Origin: Spirochaetia bacterium UBA2205 | Lineage (GTDB): Bacteria; Spirochaetota; UBA4802; UB4802 | Reading direction: 5' to 3' | DNA length: 64,000 nucleotides | Assembly (NCBI GenBank): GCA_002328585.1 | Contig: DCUV01000008.1 | Location: 1 to 64,000 of the forward strand | Shown: piece after piece, positions 46,478-56,258 of the stretch | Position numbering within the stretch: position 1 is the first letter of the stretch | How the letters are laid out: each line of letters starts with the position of its first letter | Position numbers and translations under genes: made by a program | Notes under the pieces: model-generated | What the model saw: only the letters and a program-made list of their open reading frames with translations | What the model was told of the DNA's origin: nothing | Database searches by the model: none

Positions 46478-47077
46478 TCAATTAGACCGTGTAATTTGAT
46501 AGGTATTACCATCATCAGCTAATTCACCAGGCGCCACATTATTCCAGAACAGCCAGTGATAACCAGGATTTGCATCAATATCAACTCCGTTAACCTTATA
46601 ACCTGCCCATACCAATTCTGAACAATACCAGTTAGAACCACTTGTACTTTTTGTACCCGGCCATAACAGCCATCCATAATCATAAGCCTTCCCTATCTTT
46701 CCTATTGCAAAGTTGACCGCATTATTTTTTACTGTACTTGAGGTGTTCACTCGCTCGATGGTTGCTTCATCAACTGTTAACGTTGATCTGGTATCCAATC
46801 GGCGTACGCCATTGGTCCATGCCTCAATCATTGTACCGTAATAGCCTGCCGATTCTGCAATTGCTGCATGATGCCAGTAACCCGGGAATAAACCGCCAAT
46901 TAAATCAGCCATCTTTTTACAACCTTTCATTATGATGACATCGCCTTTTTGCACCAAGCTGATATTAAGTCTATTGCCGTCACCCTGATAATTTTCCACC
47001 AGTGCAGGCATGTCAATAGAAATGAAAAGTGCAACACAAACAACAACAGCCAATTGTACTAATTTCAAGCTTTTCAT
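46478..47077 (-). CDS. YiiX/YebB-like permuted NlpC/P60 cysteine hydrolase, exported
   Basis: 199 residues with a signal peptide (VQLAVVVCVALFIS). The mature domain has the permuted papain-like order: VQKGDVIIMKG, then GYWHHAAIAES with His69/70, MIEAWTNGVRRL, and late AYDYG ... GSNWYCSELVWAGYK with Cys152. This family acts as amidases or peptidases on peptidoglycan or lipid-like substrates. Ideal AGGAGGTTT ribosome binding site. Stands alone after the giant regulator. Confidence 0.75.
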   Translation of the reverse strand: MKSLKLVQLAVVVCVALFISIDMPALVENYQGDGNRLNISLVQKGDVIIMKGCKKMADLIGGLFPGYWHHAAIAESAGYYGTMIEAWTNGVRRLDTRSTLTVDEATIERVNTSSTVKNNAVNFAIGKIGKAYDYGWLLWPGTKSTSGSNWYCSELVWAGYKVNGVDIDANPGYHWLFWNNVAPGELADDGNTYQITRSN

Positions 47078-47108
47078 TATTCAAACCTCCTGTAAATAGA
47101 AATATATA

Positions 47109-47130
47109 AAATACCTTCTGGTTGGTATTT
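47109..47130 (-). terminator. probable terminator of the regulator operon
   Basis: AAATACC / GGTATTT stem with an eight-base loop; on the minus strand it is followed by TTATATATTTC. It lies 70-95 bp past the stop of the giant regulator. Confidence 0.4.
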
Positions 47131-47202
47131 ATTATTAATAAACCAGATATATAATTATGGTTCAATGCATAACTAGATATATCTATTTTTGCATATATTT
47201 TA

Positions 47203-50200
47203 TTATTGTTTTCTAAATGTTTTAGGGGATTTTTTTAAAAATTTAAAAAAATTACGGTTAAAAGTACTTAAATCCTCAAATCCTACATCAAAGGCTATTT
47301 CTATTATCTTTTTATCGGTTGCAATTAAAAGTTCAGAAGCGTTTGCTATCCTTATCCTATTGATATAATCTCCTATATTTTCTCCTGTTAATTGTTTAAA
47401 TAATCGAGCAAAATAGTCAGCATTTAAATCTACAACAGTGGCAATATCATGCTTTGAAATATTATACTGATAATTATTTTCTATGTAATCTTTTGCTAAT
47501 TGAATTTTATTTTCAAGTTTATACGATATCGTTTCTCCAGTAGATTTATTTATTTTTTGTTTTGTTTTTTCAACATTTTCAGCTACAATTTTTCTGATTG
47601 ATAATAGGAAATCCAAAACTTCTCTGGCGATAGTTTCCGTAAAAAAATTATACCGTGAATAAAAGATAATTATTAGATTTTGTTGTTGAACAGGAATATA
47701 CAGCAACTGGAAATCGATACCATCTATGTTATGCGTAACGATATACGGAAAATTATTAAATAGCGAATAATCTGCATATTCTTTTATATAAAAGTTTTTT
47801 GCATCATGTTCATTAATGTTACAACAGTGATGCAATGAAAATTCACTATTACTGCATTCTCCAATAATACTTCCTTCGGCTAATACTATTTTGCATAATT
47901 CATGTAATATGGCTACTATAGCCTTTATATAATCGTTGTGACTGTTATACTCAATGATTTTTTTATTTAATAATTGATTTTTTTCAAATGCTATTAATTC
48001 ACCATATATTGATTTTTCTATAAAATCTTTATATCTATTTTCTTCATCATAGCCAAGTATCATGTTTAATTTTGCATGTAATTCATGAGCACCTATCTCA
48101 GTACAGTAATTGAAAGCCTTCTGAATATAATCATCAACCCTGTTGCTACCAACATCAATAAGCATTTGCGAATATTCATAACAAGTTTTTGCAACCTCGT
48201 ACTTTCTATGGTACTTTTCGCCAACTATATGACTTAACCAGAATAGTATATCTGAAAATAATTTTTTATTTTTCACATCAAAGAAATATAAAGCTGCAAC
48301 TCGTAATGAACTGGCAAAATGAGTTGGTAAATAAAAAGTTTTCATTATGGACGTAAAAATTGCTTTTTTCATTTTATGACGTAACTGTTTACTATGAATA
48401 TCATCTATTGTGTTTTTTGAACTTTGATGCAATTTTATCAACGCATCAGCAAAATTACAATATACAGGATATACATACTGAGGTATAAAACTATTGTCTG
48501 CTATAATCTGTTGAGCATTTATCAGAAAATCAACGGCTGCCGTGTAATTTTTTTTCATTATTGCTGTAGCACCAAGTTCATTCAACGCTGAACATTGATT
48601 AAATAGAATATTTTCCTTTTTACTTACATTGAATGCATCGTATGCATACTTTTCCGATTTTTCATAATTACCTTTTTCACGCTCAATCTGTGCAAAATAA
48701 ATGTAAGCAGCGGTAATGGAATAACTATCATTAATTTTTTCTGCAATATTTAAATATTCTTGATTTATTGATTCAGCTTTAAAATAATTTCCTGTATAAT
48801 AGTAACAATGTTCCAATCCGTTTAATGACATCAGTAATTCCTTTACATCCCCAAGCTTTGTAAACATTTCAATAGCTTTATTAAAATTATTTATTCCATT
48901 AGTATAGTTTCCCTGCCATTCATTGCAATAACCTTCAAGCTCATAAGTTTTTGCCTCCAGCCATTTATCATCTATTTTTTTACTAACCTTTCTGGATTTT
49001 TTTAAATAGAATATAGACAATGGATATAACGCAATAATCATTGCAATACCTGCACGTGCATATAAACTAATACACATTTGTTTTGAATATCCAATCCTAT
49101 AAGCTATGTTTCTGCTACGCAATCCTATATATAAAAACTTTAAGGTATTGCTCAACACATAGCTCATCCCTAATGGTTCTAAAAAATTAAATATTTTTAT
49201 TTTTCGTTGTTTATTTGTTGATGATAAGGGAATGAAGGTATATAATGGGGAAAATAATGCTTTTAACAATTCTTTTATTATATAAAAAATAACCTGTTTA
49301 TTATCAGGCAATTGTTCATGGATAATCTTTAATCCTTTTCTGGCATATTTTTCGCAATTGATCCATTCTCCTTTTTTATAATGCAAATCACAATATAATG
49401 AATAAAGATTAAGCTTGTGTTCATCATCCAATGTATTAACATTTAATTGGTTAATGTAATATTTTGCTTCATCAAGCTGACCCGTTACTATTAATAAATT
49501 TGACAATTCTAAAATCAAATCACAATATATTTCATGTTCTTTTTGAGTATTTTTTACCGACATTGCATCAATAATAATCTTGAGAATTTTGATTATATCC
49601 TGATACCCATAAATTTCTTTTGCCTTTTTTACCGCATCAAATATATACTGTAGAGCTTTTTCAATTTCGCTGATGTTTATATAGTGGTAAATGATATCAT
49701 AAATTGCAGTATCATACATATCGATATTACTGGCAAAATATTCAGCAATATTTTTATGTATCATCTTTTTCCTTTCCGGGTCAATTGATGCTACATAGGT
49801 ATCTCGTAACTTATCATTGATAAAATTGATAAAATTAACTTCGTAAGGATGAATATCAATTTTTATAATATCAAGTATAGATGAAGACTTTAATAATGAT
49901 AGCAGTTCTAATTCATCAATATTCATGATAGATGCTAATGTTTTTATTGATATTTCTTTCCCCATAATTGCAAGGATATCCAGCAAATTTTTTTCATTGA
50001 TATTTAATTTATTGATATGACGGGATATAATCTCATCAAAGTCAATAATAGCATCCATTACATCATCATTATCACTTAAATATGAGTTGATATTCTTGTT
50101 TAATAAAAATTTACTGATTGCAATTATTTCTAATGGTTTTCCCTTGCTTTTTCTATATATATGGTTATATACATTGGTGTATTTATTAAATTCCAGTTGC

Positions 50201-51819
50201 AACATTGAAAATGCCAATTCACAGGTTTCTGGATAATTCAAAGGTACTAAATTTATTTTAAGGCTTGTTTTGTTGTGAATAATTCCTTTTACAATATCAT
50301 TATTTTCAAATTCTGAACGCATGGTAATAATCATAAAAAGATTAATAGCATCAATATGCTCGTTAATACTTTTCATAATTTCAAGTGAAGAAAAATCACT
50401 CCATTGTATATCTTCAATTACAATGATAAGTTTATAATGTAATTTGTTTAACTCATCTGCTATTAAGCTTAATACATGCAAAATCAATGAATTTATTTCA
50501 CTGCTTTTATTAATCCATTGACTGGTTGGTCCATTTTTTAATGAATGAGTATTATGTTTAAAAATTAGATCAGCAATTGGGAATATTTTTAATAGCTGAT
50601 CTCTAAAGATTGCAAACTCTTTTATAATAGATACTATTACACTATTGAATTCTTCTTCATCCTGAATAATATAGCCAATTATTTGATTAATAATTTTTTG
50701 TATAGTTGAAAAAGGCTCATTTTGATCTCGTATATTACATAAAACAATGATGAGCATTGATGAATCTTTGATGAAATGTATTTTAAATTCCTCTATTAAT
50801 CTTGATTTGCCAACACCAGATTCGCCCGATATTACAACCATTCTGCCTTTTCCTTCTTGAAATGCAGTATACATTTCATTTAATTGCATTAATTCAGTAT
50901 TGCGCCCAATAAATTTTAAATAATCTGAGTATTTTCCCAATGATGTAAAAAATGACTTTGATTTTTTATCTTTTCTATTAATATTTTTTATATCTGTTAT
51001 CAATTCTTCTGTAGAGCTATATCTATTCAATGGATTAACATCAAGTAATTTAAAAACAATAGATTCAAAGGTTGATGGAATAAATGGATTAAATAGTTTC
51101 ATTGATTGAGGTTTTGTGTATAACATAGAATATACAAAATTATGCAAGCTTGAAGTATCAAATGGTACTAAATTTGTTACTATTTTATATATCACTACTC
51201 CAATGGAAAATAAATCAGAATAAAACCCTATAGGTTGATTAATGAATTGTAATGCCTCAGGCGAAATATAACAACTATAGTTTGTTAAAATCTCATCTGA
51301 AAAATCTTCAATATTAATAATATCAATAAAACAACAATCGGTTAACAATATTTTTTTATTATTAGTATAATACATAGACGATGGATTCAAAAATAAATGT
51401 TGCACACCTTCAGAATGAATAACTTTTAATGCATCAATAATACTATTTATCAAGTCAAACATTTCATTGGAATATATAACATAGTGATCCGGTCTATTTT
51501 TCAATACATCAGATAATACCATCCCTTCAGGATATTCAGTGATAACATAAATATAATTTAACAATTCCCCGCTAGATATAATTGGCACAATTGAAGAAAT
51601 TTTTACATTCATCATTTTATTTACTGAATTGTGAAATTTAATGACAGAATACTTATCAATATTTTTTTTATTTATAAAACATACACGATAAATCTTCTCA
51701 TTTTTAATGTTAACAGCTTCATAATATTCACCAAAAAAAACTGTTTTCAACTTTTTTGTTATTTTATACTTACCATCAAGTAGATTTTTAGGTGCATTTA
51801 AAAAATCAGAACTGTTCAT
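47203..51819 (-). CDS. giant regulator: pseudokinase, STAND/AAA ATPase, TPR array, AraC-type DNA-binding domain
   Basis: 1538 residues. About 15-285: protein-kinase fold lacking catalysis; HRDxKP is HLFLNP (141-146), DFG is DCC (161-163), the ATP lysine is absent, but the SPEAL and GFYSDLFSIGVVIY features of the lower lobe remain. About 303-700: ATPase with Walker A GESGVGKS (332-339) and LIIVIEDIQWSDFSS as Walker B. About 740-1250: helical TPR-like repeats (YNKAIEMFTKLGD, YFKAESINQEYLNIAEKIND). About 1330-1430: GAF-like region. Last 100: two AraC helix-turn-helix motifs (ISKHDIATVVDLNADYFARL, KKIIEIAFDVGFEDLSTFNR). One base separates its start from the lipoprotein gene upstream. Domain order resembles PknK-type signal regulators, but with an AraC output. 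Confidence 0.85.
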   Translation of the reverse strand: MNSSDFLNAPKNLLDGKYKITKKLKTVFFGEYYEAVNIKNEKIYRVCFINKKNIDKYSVIKFHNSVNKMMNVKISSIVPIISSGELLNYIYVITEYPEGMVLSDVLKNRPDHYVIYSNEMFDLINSIIDALKVIHSEGVQHLFLNPSSMYYTNNKKILLTDCCFIDIINIEDFSDEILTNYSCYISPEALQFINQPIGFYSDLFSIGVVIYKIVTNLVPFDTSSLHNFVYSMLYTKPQSMKLFNPFIPSTFESIVFKLLDVNPLNRYSSTEELITDIKNINRKDKKSKSFFTSLGKYSDYLKFIGRNTELMQLNEMYTAFQEGKGRMVVISGESGVGKSRLIEEFKIHFIKDSSMLIIVLCNIRDQNEPFSTIQKIINQIIGYIIQDEEEFNSVIVSIIKEFAIFRDQLLKIFPIADLIFKHNTHSLKNGPTSQWINKSSEINSLILHVLSLIADELNKLHYKLIIVIEDIQWSDFSSLEIMKSINEHIDAINLFMIITMRSEFENNDIVKGIIHNKTSLKINLVPLNYPETCELAFSMLQLEFNKYTNVYNHIYRKSKGKPLEIIAISKFLLNKNINSYLSDNDDVMDAIIDFDEIISRHINKLNINEKNLLDILAIMGKEISIKTLASIMNIDELELLSLLKSSSILDIIKIDIHPYEVNFINFINDKLRDTYVASIDPERKKMIHKNIAEYFASNIDMYDTAIYDIIYHYINISEIEKALQYIFDAVKKAKEIYGYQDIIKILKIIIDAMSVKNTQKEHEIYCDLILELSNLLIVTGQLDEAKYYINQLNVNTLDDEHKLNLYSLYCDLHYKKGEWINCEKYARKGLKIIHEQLPDNKQVIFYIIKELLKALFSPLYTFIPLSSTNKQRKIKIFNFLEPLGMSYVLSNTLKFLYIGLRSRNIAYRIGYSKQMCISLYARAGIAMIIALYPLSIFYLKKSRKVSKKIDDKWLEAKTYELEGYCNEWQGNYTNGINNFNKAIEMFTKLGDVKELLMSLNGLEHCYYYTGNYFKAESINQEYLNIAEKINDSYSITAAYIYFAQIEREKGNYEKSEKYAYDAFNVSKKENILFNQCSALNELGATAIMKKNYTAAVDFLINAQQIIADNSFIPQYVYPVYCNFADALIKLHQSSKNTIDDIHSKQLRHKMKKAIFTSIMKTFYLPTHFASSLRVAALYFFDVKNKKLFSDILFWLSHIVGEKYHRKYEVAKTCYEYSQMLIDVGSNRVDDYIQKAFNYCTEIGAHELHAKLNMILGYDEENRYKDFIEKSIYGELIAFEKNQLLNKKIIEYNSHNDYIKAIVAILHELCKIVLAEGSIIGECSNSEFSLHHCCNINEHDAKNFYIKEYADYSLFNNFPYIVTHNIDGIDFQLLYIPVQQQNLIIIFYSRYNFFTETIAREVLDFLLSIRKIVAENVEKTKQKINKSTGETISYKLENKIQLAKDYIENNYQYNISKHDIATVVDLNADYFARLFKQLTGENIGDYINRIRIANASELLIATDKKIIEIAFDVGFEDLSTFNRNFFKFLKKSPKTFRKQ

Positions 51820-51820
51820 G

Positions 51821-53209
51821 TTATATGCTTTCAGTTTTTAATGTTACAGTATATTGTAATGCAAGGTTGCTTTTATATTTGTTGACGAAATCTTCCTTCT
51901 TCTGGTTTTCCAGTATTCTTTTTATTTCATCTTTCACCTTTTCTAATGGAATGTATTTTTTTATTTGTTTACCCTCCACTGACTCGGTATATGCATAATA
52001 CCTATCTTTTGTTAATTCATATTCTTCTTTAATTTCAGCTAATGTAACATTGACATTTTTAGGGGCAAGATGTTTTTTAAATTCTATTTCCAGTATCATG
52101 TCAAGTTTATCATTCAAAGATTTTACAAATTCAGGGTCATTATGGTAACCCTTTTCATAAAAAACTCTTTTAACCAACTCATTGGTAAAATATTCCCATG
52201 CGTATTCATCCTTAAATGATTTTTTTGTCATTTCGCTAACTATAGTTACATCACTTCCTAATTGTATTTTTGATTCTATTAATTTTTTTATCCTTTCATT
52301 GAAATCACTTACCTTTACAGATTTATTTCCAATTGTAAAAAGTATTGTGTTTACAGCATTGCTATCCAATGCCTTGTAATTAAAATAAACATCCTTTTTA
52401 CTACGCAGTTTATCTACATATTCATTAAGCAATCTAATTAAAACTATATTTTTTAAATCATGAGCTTCCTTTTTATCGTTAGTTATTAAATATAAATTTT
52501 TTAATGTAGCTGTTCTTTGATCTTTTTTGAAGACAATATAGATACCACTATTAAACCAATCATTTCCATCTTTAATAATAATTGGTTCCATGCTATAATC
52601 ATTTTTTTCTAATTTTTCAATACCTTTTTGTAAACTTTCGGGTAACATAAAAAGAAATTTATATCTAAAATCCATGCACACAAAATCTTTTGGATTATTA
52701 CTATACTGCTTATATACATCTAAAAAACTTTTACTTTTACATGTTGCAATTACATTTACTGCTTTTTTATATGAGTCTTCTTTTACATCATTGATATATA
52801 AAGCTAAAATATGTACAATTGGTTCTTTTATTTTAGCTTTTTCTTCAATCTCTTTTTTTAAAAAATATTTCATTATTTCCTGATCGGTATACAGCTCTTT
52901 AATATTGGCAAAATATGGCTGCTTGTCATAGCCCATTTTTTTTGCTTCTAAAATCATTATCTTTTCTTTACACATTTCCTGCAATTTTTGTATTTGCAAT
53001 GTTTTGTATTTTATTATATGGCTAACTTCACGCTTATAATAATTTAACTCCAACCAATCCATAAATTCCTGTCTTGTTACAGTACCTCCATTATATGTTG
53101 CCAGTATATCATTGCCCTTGTTACACTGCAAAAACATCAATAGTGCTGGTAACAATAAAGCTAAACTTATTACATTTATACTATTTTTTCTGGTTATAGT
53201 TATATTCAT
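51821..53209 (-). CDS. SurA/PrsA-like periplasmic foldase lipoprotein
   Basis: 462 residues. Signal peptide ending in the lipobox LLMFLQC. The mature N-terminus ILATYNGGTVTRQEFMDWLE matches the SurA/PpiD/PrsA chaperone start, and a similar unit recurs about residue 300 (LFTIGNKSVKVSDFNERIKK), suggesting two tandem halves. Parvulin active-site residues are not clear, so it may be a chaperone rather than an isomerase. It is translationally linked to the giant regulator; a shared role in envelope stress sensing is an inference. Confidence 0.65.
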   Translation of the reverse strand: MNITITRKNSINVISLALLLPALLMFLQCNKGNDILATYNGGTVTRQEFMDWLELNYYKREVSHIIKYKTLQIQKLQEMCKEKIMILEAKKMGYDKQPYFANIKELYTDQEIMKYFLKKEIEEKAKIKEPIVHILALYINDVKEDSYKKAVNVIATCKSKSFLDVYKQYSNNPKDFVCMDFRYKFLFMLPESLQKGIEKLEKNDYSMEPIIIKDGNDWFNSGIYIVFKKDQRTATLKNLYLITNDKKEAHDLKNIVLIRLLNEYVDKLRSKKDVYFNYKALDSNAVNTILFTIGNKSVKVSDFNERIKKLIESKIQLGSDVTIVSEMTKKSFKDEYAWEYFTNELVKRVFYEKGYHNDPEFVKSLNDKLDMILEIEFKKHLAPKNVNVTLAEIKEEYELTKDRYYAYTESVEGKQIKKYIPLEKVKDEIKRILENQKKEDFVNKYKSNLALQYTVTLKTESI

Positions 53210-53737
53210 ATACTACAACACCTCAATTCTATTAGTTATATAAGCATCCTCATAGTTTGCCAGTCAATACCAGAATATTCAACTTTTTCATCAGGACATA
53301 GTTTTAAATGTGTTACACTTTTAAATCCAAATTCAATATCTAATACCACTCCCCAACACTCAATAACTATCGATATGAAACTGTACTTCAATATTAATAT
53401 CAAAATAGACGATAGATTAATTAAGTCCAGCCTTATTTTTTTGATGATGAATAAATTTTGTACAATATATCGTCAACATTTATTTTGTTGAGATAAACAT
53501 GATGTAGCTATATATTATACATGATCTCCCTTTATTACGATTTTCAATCGATATCAGTCCATGCATGTTCATCCATTATATGATTATTGTATAATGATTG
53601 TACCATTTTACTACATTAAAGTTTTTATTGCAGGTACTATCGCTCAATAACAAAAACTGAAACATATCAAGTTTTACTTGACGTATTGTCATTAATGATA
53701 CTATACAATAAACCATCAACTACATCAAGGATAATTT
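53210..53737. other. divergent intergenic region between foldase lipoprotein and CaiB-type gene
   Basis: 528 bp holding both promoters, one full motif copy (53637-53643), a partial copy (53361-53371) and the possible gene remnant listed separately. No intact gene seen. Confidence 0.4.
53236..53370 (-). pseudogene. possible C-terminal remnant of a protein gene
   Basis: A minus-strand frame reads ECWGVVLDIEFGFKSVTHLK then LCPDEKVEYSGIDWQTMRML and stops. The amino-acid make-up (Asp, Glu, Pro, Gly, Trp) looks like a protein rather than random A+T-rich DNA. It has no start codon with a ribosome binding site; upstream it fades into hydrophobic random-looking codons. Family unknown. Confidence 0.35.
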
Positions 53738-54922
53738 ATGAGCTATCCTCTTCACGATATGAAAATACTGGATTTTACCTATTTGCTACCAGGCCCTTAC
53801 GGTAGCATGATGCTGGCAGACTTAGGAGCTGATATTATTAAAGTTGAAAATCCACATAATCCCGATATGTTGCGTATGCTTCCCCCCATCATTGATGAGA
53901 TATCTGCCGTTTATGCTCACATCAACAGAGGGAAAAAATCATTGGCTCTGGATTTAAAAGCATCTCATGCTAAAGATATTATCTATAAACTCGTCAAAGA
54001 GTATGATATTGTAATAGAACAGTTCAGACCGAGCGTTCTTGAAAAATTAGGGTTTGGCTATGAAGATTTAAAAAATATTAATCAAGGCATCATCTACTGT
54101 TCGCTAACAGGATATGGGCATACGGGAAGTTTTGCCAGCCGTGCAGGACATGATATTAACTATATGGCATTATCAGGAGTTGAATCATTTTCCGGCAAAA
54201 AATCAACCGGTCCATCATTGCACGGCATACAGATTGCCGATATTGCCAGTGGTGCAAAAAACATGGTTATAGGAATATTAGCTGCATATATTAAACGGCA
54301 AAAAACAGGCAACGGCGACTATATTGATATATCCATAACTGACGGTGTTTTTGCCATGAGTACCTTTACTACCGCTGCGTATCTGGAAGGTGAAGACATG
54401 CCCATGCCCCAAACACAGATACTCAACGGCGGTGCCATTTACGATTACTATGCTACTTCAGATGGCAGATTTATCTCTGTAGGACCTATTGAACCAAAAT
54501 TTTTTCAAAGTTTTTGTAACGCCATTGGATATATCGATATGGCTACCACTATGGATTTTTCGTTTGAGACAGTACAAAAACATAAGAGGAATATTGCAGT
54601 CATTATTGCGTCAAAGCCTCTTTCATACTGGATTGATGTTTTTTCAGCGCTTGATGCATGTGTTGAACCCGTACGAACCCTTGATGAAGCAATTAACAAT
54701 CCACCGCTATATGATCGTGATATGATTGTCAATGTTACAACCATGAATGGAAAAAAACTTAAACAGATAGCCAATCCCATTAAATTTTCTTCAGACACAT
54801 ATATTGCACAGTATGCCGGCGTTTCGTTAGGCTACAATAATGATGAAATTTTACACGCTATAGGCTATAATGGAAGTGAGATACAACAACTCTATGACAA
54901 CAAAACAATAACAAAAAAGTAA
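53738..54922 (+). CDS. CaiB/BaiF family (class III) CoA-transferase or acyl-CoA racemase
   Basis: 394 residues. Marks are ILDFTYLLPGPYGSMMLADL, GADIIKVENP, NRGKKSLALDLK, VIEQFRPSVLEKLGFGYEDL and QIADIASGAKNMVIG with Asp168 as the catalytic aspartate. The family moves CoA between acids or epimerises 2-methylacyl-CoA; the N-terminal length favours the racemase-like branch (alpha-methylacyl-CoA racemase). AAGGAT precedes the ATG. First of a plus-strand run with miaB 16 bp on; no functional tie is obvious. Confidence 0.88.
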   Translation: MSYPLHDMKILDFTYLLPGPYGSMMLADLGADIIKVENPHNPDMLRMLPPIIDEISAVYAHINRGKKSLALDLKASHAKDIIYKLVKEYDIVIEQFRPSVLEKLGFGYEDLKNINQGIIYCSLTGYGHTGSFASRAGHDINYMALSGVESFSGKKSTGPSLHGIQIADIASGAKNMVIGILAAYIKRQKTGNGDYIDISITDGVFAMSTFTTAAYLEGEDMPMPQTQILNGGAIYDYYATSDGRFISVGPIEPKFFQSFCNAIGYIDMATTMDFSFETVQKHKRNIAVIIASKPLSYWIDVFSALDACVEPVRTLDEAINNPPLYDRDMIVNVTTMNGKKLKQIANPIKFSSDTYIAQYAGVSLGYNNDEILHAIGYNGSEIQQLYDNKTITKK

Positions 54923-54938
54923 GGTTTTAGTATACAAC

Positions 54939-56258
54939 ATGAAAACCCACAAAACCTTTACCATCATAACATTTGGTTGCCAGATGAACAAAAGTGATTC
55001 TGAACTTATGGAACTATCGCTTTTAAAATCAGGCTTTCATAAAAGTGACAGTTACCATAGTGATATATTTATCTTCAATACCTGTTCGGTACGCAAGCAT
55101 GCAGAAGACAGGGCGATAGCTCATATAACCGAAACACGCAGCAAATATAAAGATGCCATTATTGCAGTAGCGGGTTGCATGGCACAGCGTATTGCTCATG
55201 AACTTGTAACAGAGTTTGGTGTAAACCTGGTGGTGGGACCTTATCAATCACCAGATATAGGGAACATCATCTCCCACTATCTTTACAACAGTGCTATGAA
55301 TAAGTATATTTCACAAAATGCAGATGATTTTGCATCACGCCTTGATAATGAACTGGCGCATCATAGTGATGAGCTGCCATGGCATAAATGGGTTACTATC
55401 TCACATGGATGTGAAAATTATTGTGCATATTGTATTGTTCCGTATGTACGGGGTAAGCTCATTTCATTCCCATCACAACAGATAATTGATTACTGTACGG
55501 CATTAATTGACAATGGCATCAGGGAGATTACCCTTCTAGGACAGAATGTCAATCAATATGGGCAGGACTCGGGCGATATTCCGTTTTACAAACTTCTTGA
55601 TAAAGTAGCTTCACTCTGTGGACTATACAAGCTTAATTTCATCACCTCACATCCTAAAGATTTTAATGACAACATTTTGCATGTGATGAACAACAACCCT
55701 GTTATTGCACGAAGTATTCATCTTCCATTGCAAAGTGGTTCGGATGCAGTATTGCAGGCAATGAACCGGCAGTACACTATGAAACAGTACTTTACAACTA
55801 TTGATGCCATTCATACTATTGTACCGCACTGTTCTGTTTCAACTGATTTGATTGTTGGTTTCCCCGGCGAAACCGATAAAGATTTTGAAATGACACTGAA
55901 TGCCGTGAAAACAATGCAATTTGATGAAGCCTTTACCTATAAATATTCTCCCCGTGAAGGCACCAGCGCATATTTATTGCCCGATACTATCCCTGACAAT
56001 GAAAAGCAGAGGCGTCTTGACATTCTCATTACAACAGTACGCGAGGTTTCACTGAAACAGTTACACAATCATATTAACTCAACAACCGATATGATTGTTG
56101 AGCGAATCAGCAAAAAATCGGAAAGTGAGGTAATGGGAAAAACTATCTGCAACCACCCTATTATCATCAAGGGAACCATAGATGACATTGGGAAAAAATA
56201 TACAGTAACTATCGTATCATTAAAAGGTTCAACGCTGTATGGCGAGCGTTCTGCGTAA
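54939..56258 (+). CDS. miaB: tRNA-2-methylthio-N6-isopentenyladenosine-37 synthase
   Basis: 439 residues. Radical-SAM methylthiotransferase acting on A37 of tRNAs reading UNN codons. The UPF0004 domain has its three cysteines (Cys14, Cys49, Cys80); the radical-SAM cluster is CENYCAYC (Cys158, 162, 165); HLPLQSGSDAVLQAMNRQYT and a C-terminal TRAM domain follow. Typical length. Two copies of the dispersed motif lie in the first 60 codons and a third near the end (56204-56214). Confidence 0.96.
   Translation: MKTHKTFTIITFGCQMNKSDSELMELSLLKSGFHKSDSYHSDIFIFNTCSVRKHAEDRAIAHITETRSKYKDAIIAVAGCMAQRIAHELVTEFGVNLVVGPYQSPDIGNIISHYLYNSAMNKYISQNADDFASRLDNELAHHSDELPWHKWVTISHGCENYCAYCIVPYVRGKLISFPSQQIIDYCTALIDNGIREITLLGQNVNQYGQDSGDIPFYKLLDKVASLCGLYKLNFITSHPKDFNDNILHVMNNNPVIARSIHLPLQSGSDAVLQAMNRQYTMKQYFTTIDAIHTIVPHCSVSTDLIVGFPGETDKDFEMTLNAVKTMQFDEAFTYKYSPREGTSAYLLPDTIPDNEKQRRLDILITTVREVSLKQLHNHINSTTDMIVERISKKSESEVMGKTICNHPIIIKGTIDDIGKKYTVTIVSLKGSTLYGERSA

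Noticed and set aside
47203..51819. Active serine/threonine kinase for the giant regulator
   Set aside because: The catalytic Asp, DFG and ATP-binding lysine are all replaced, so I call the domain a pseudokinase.
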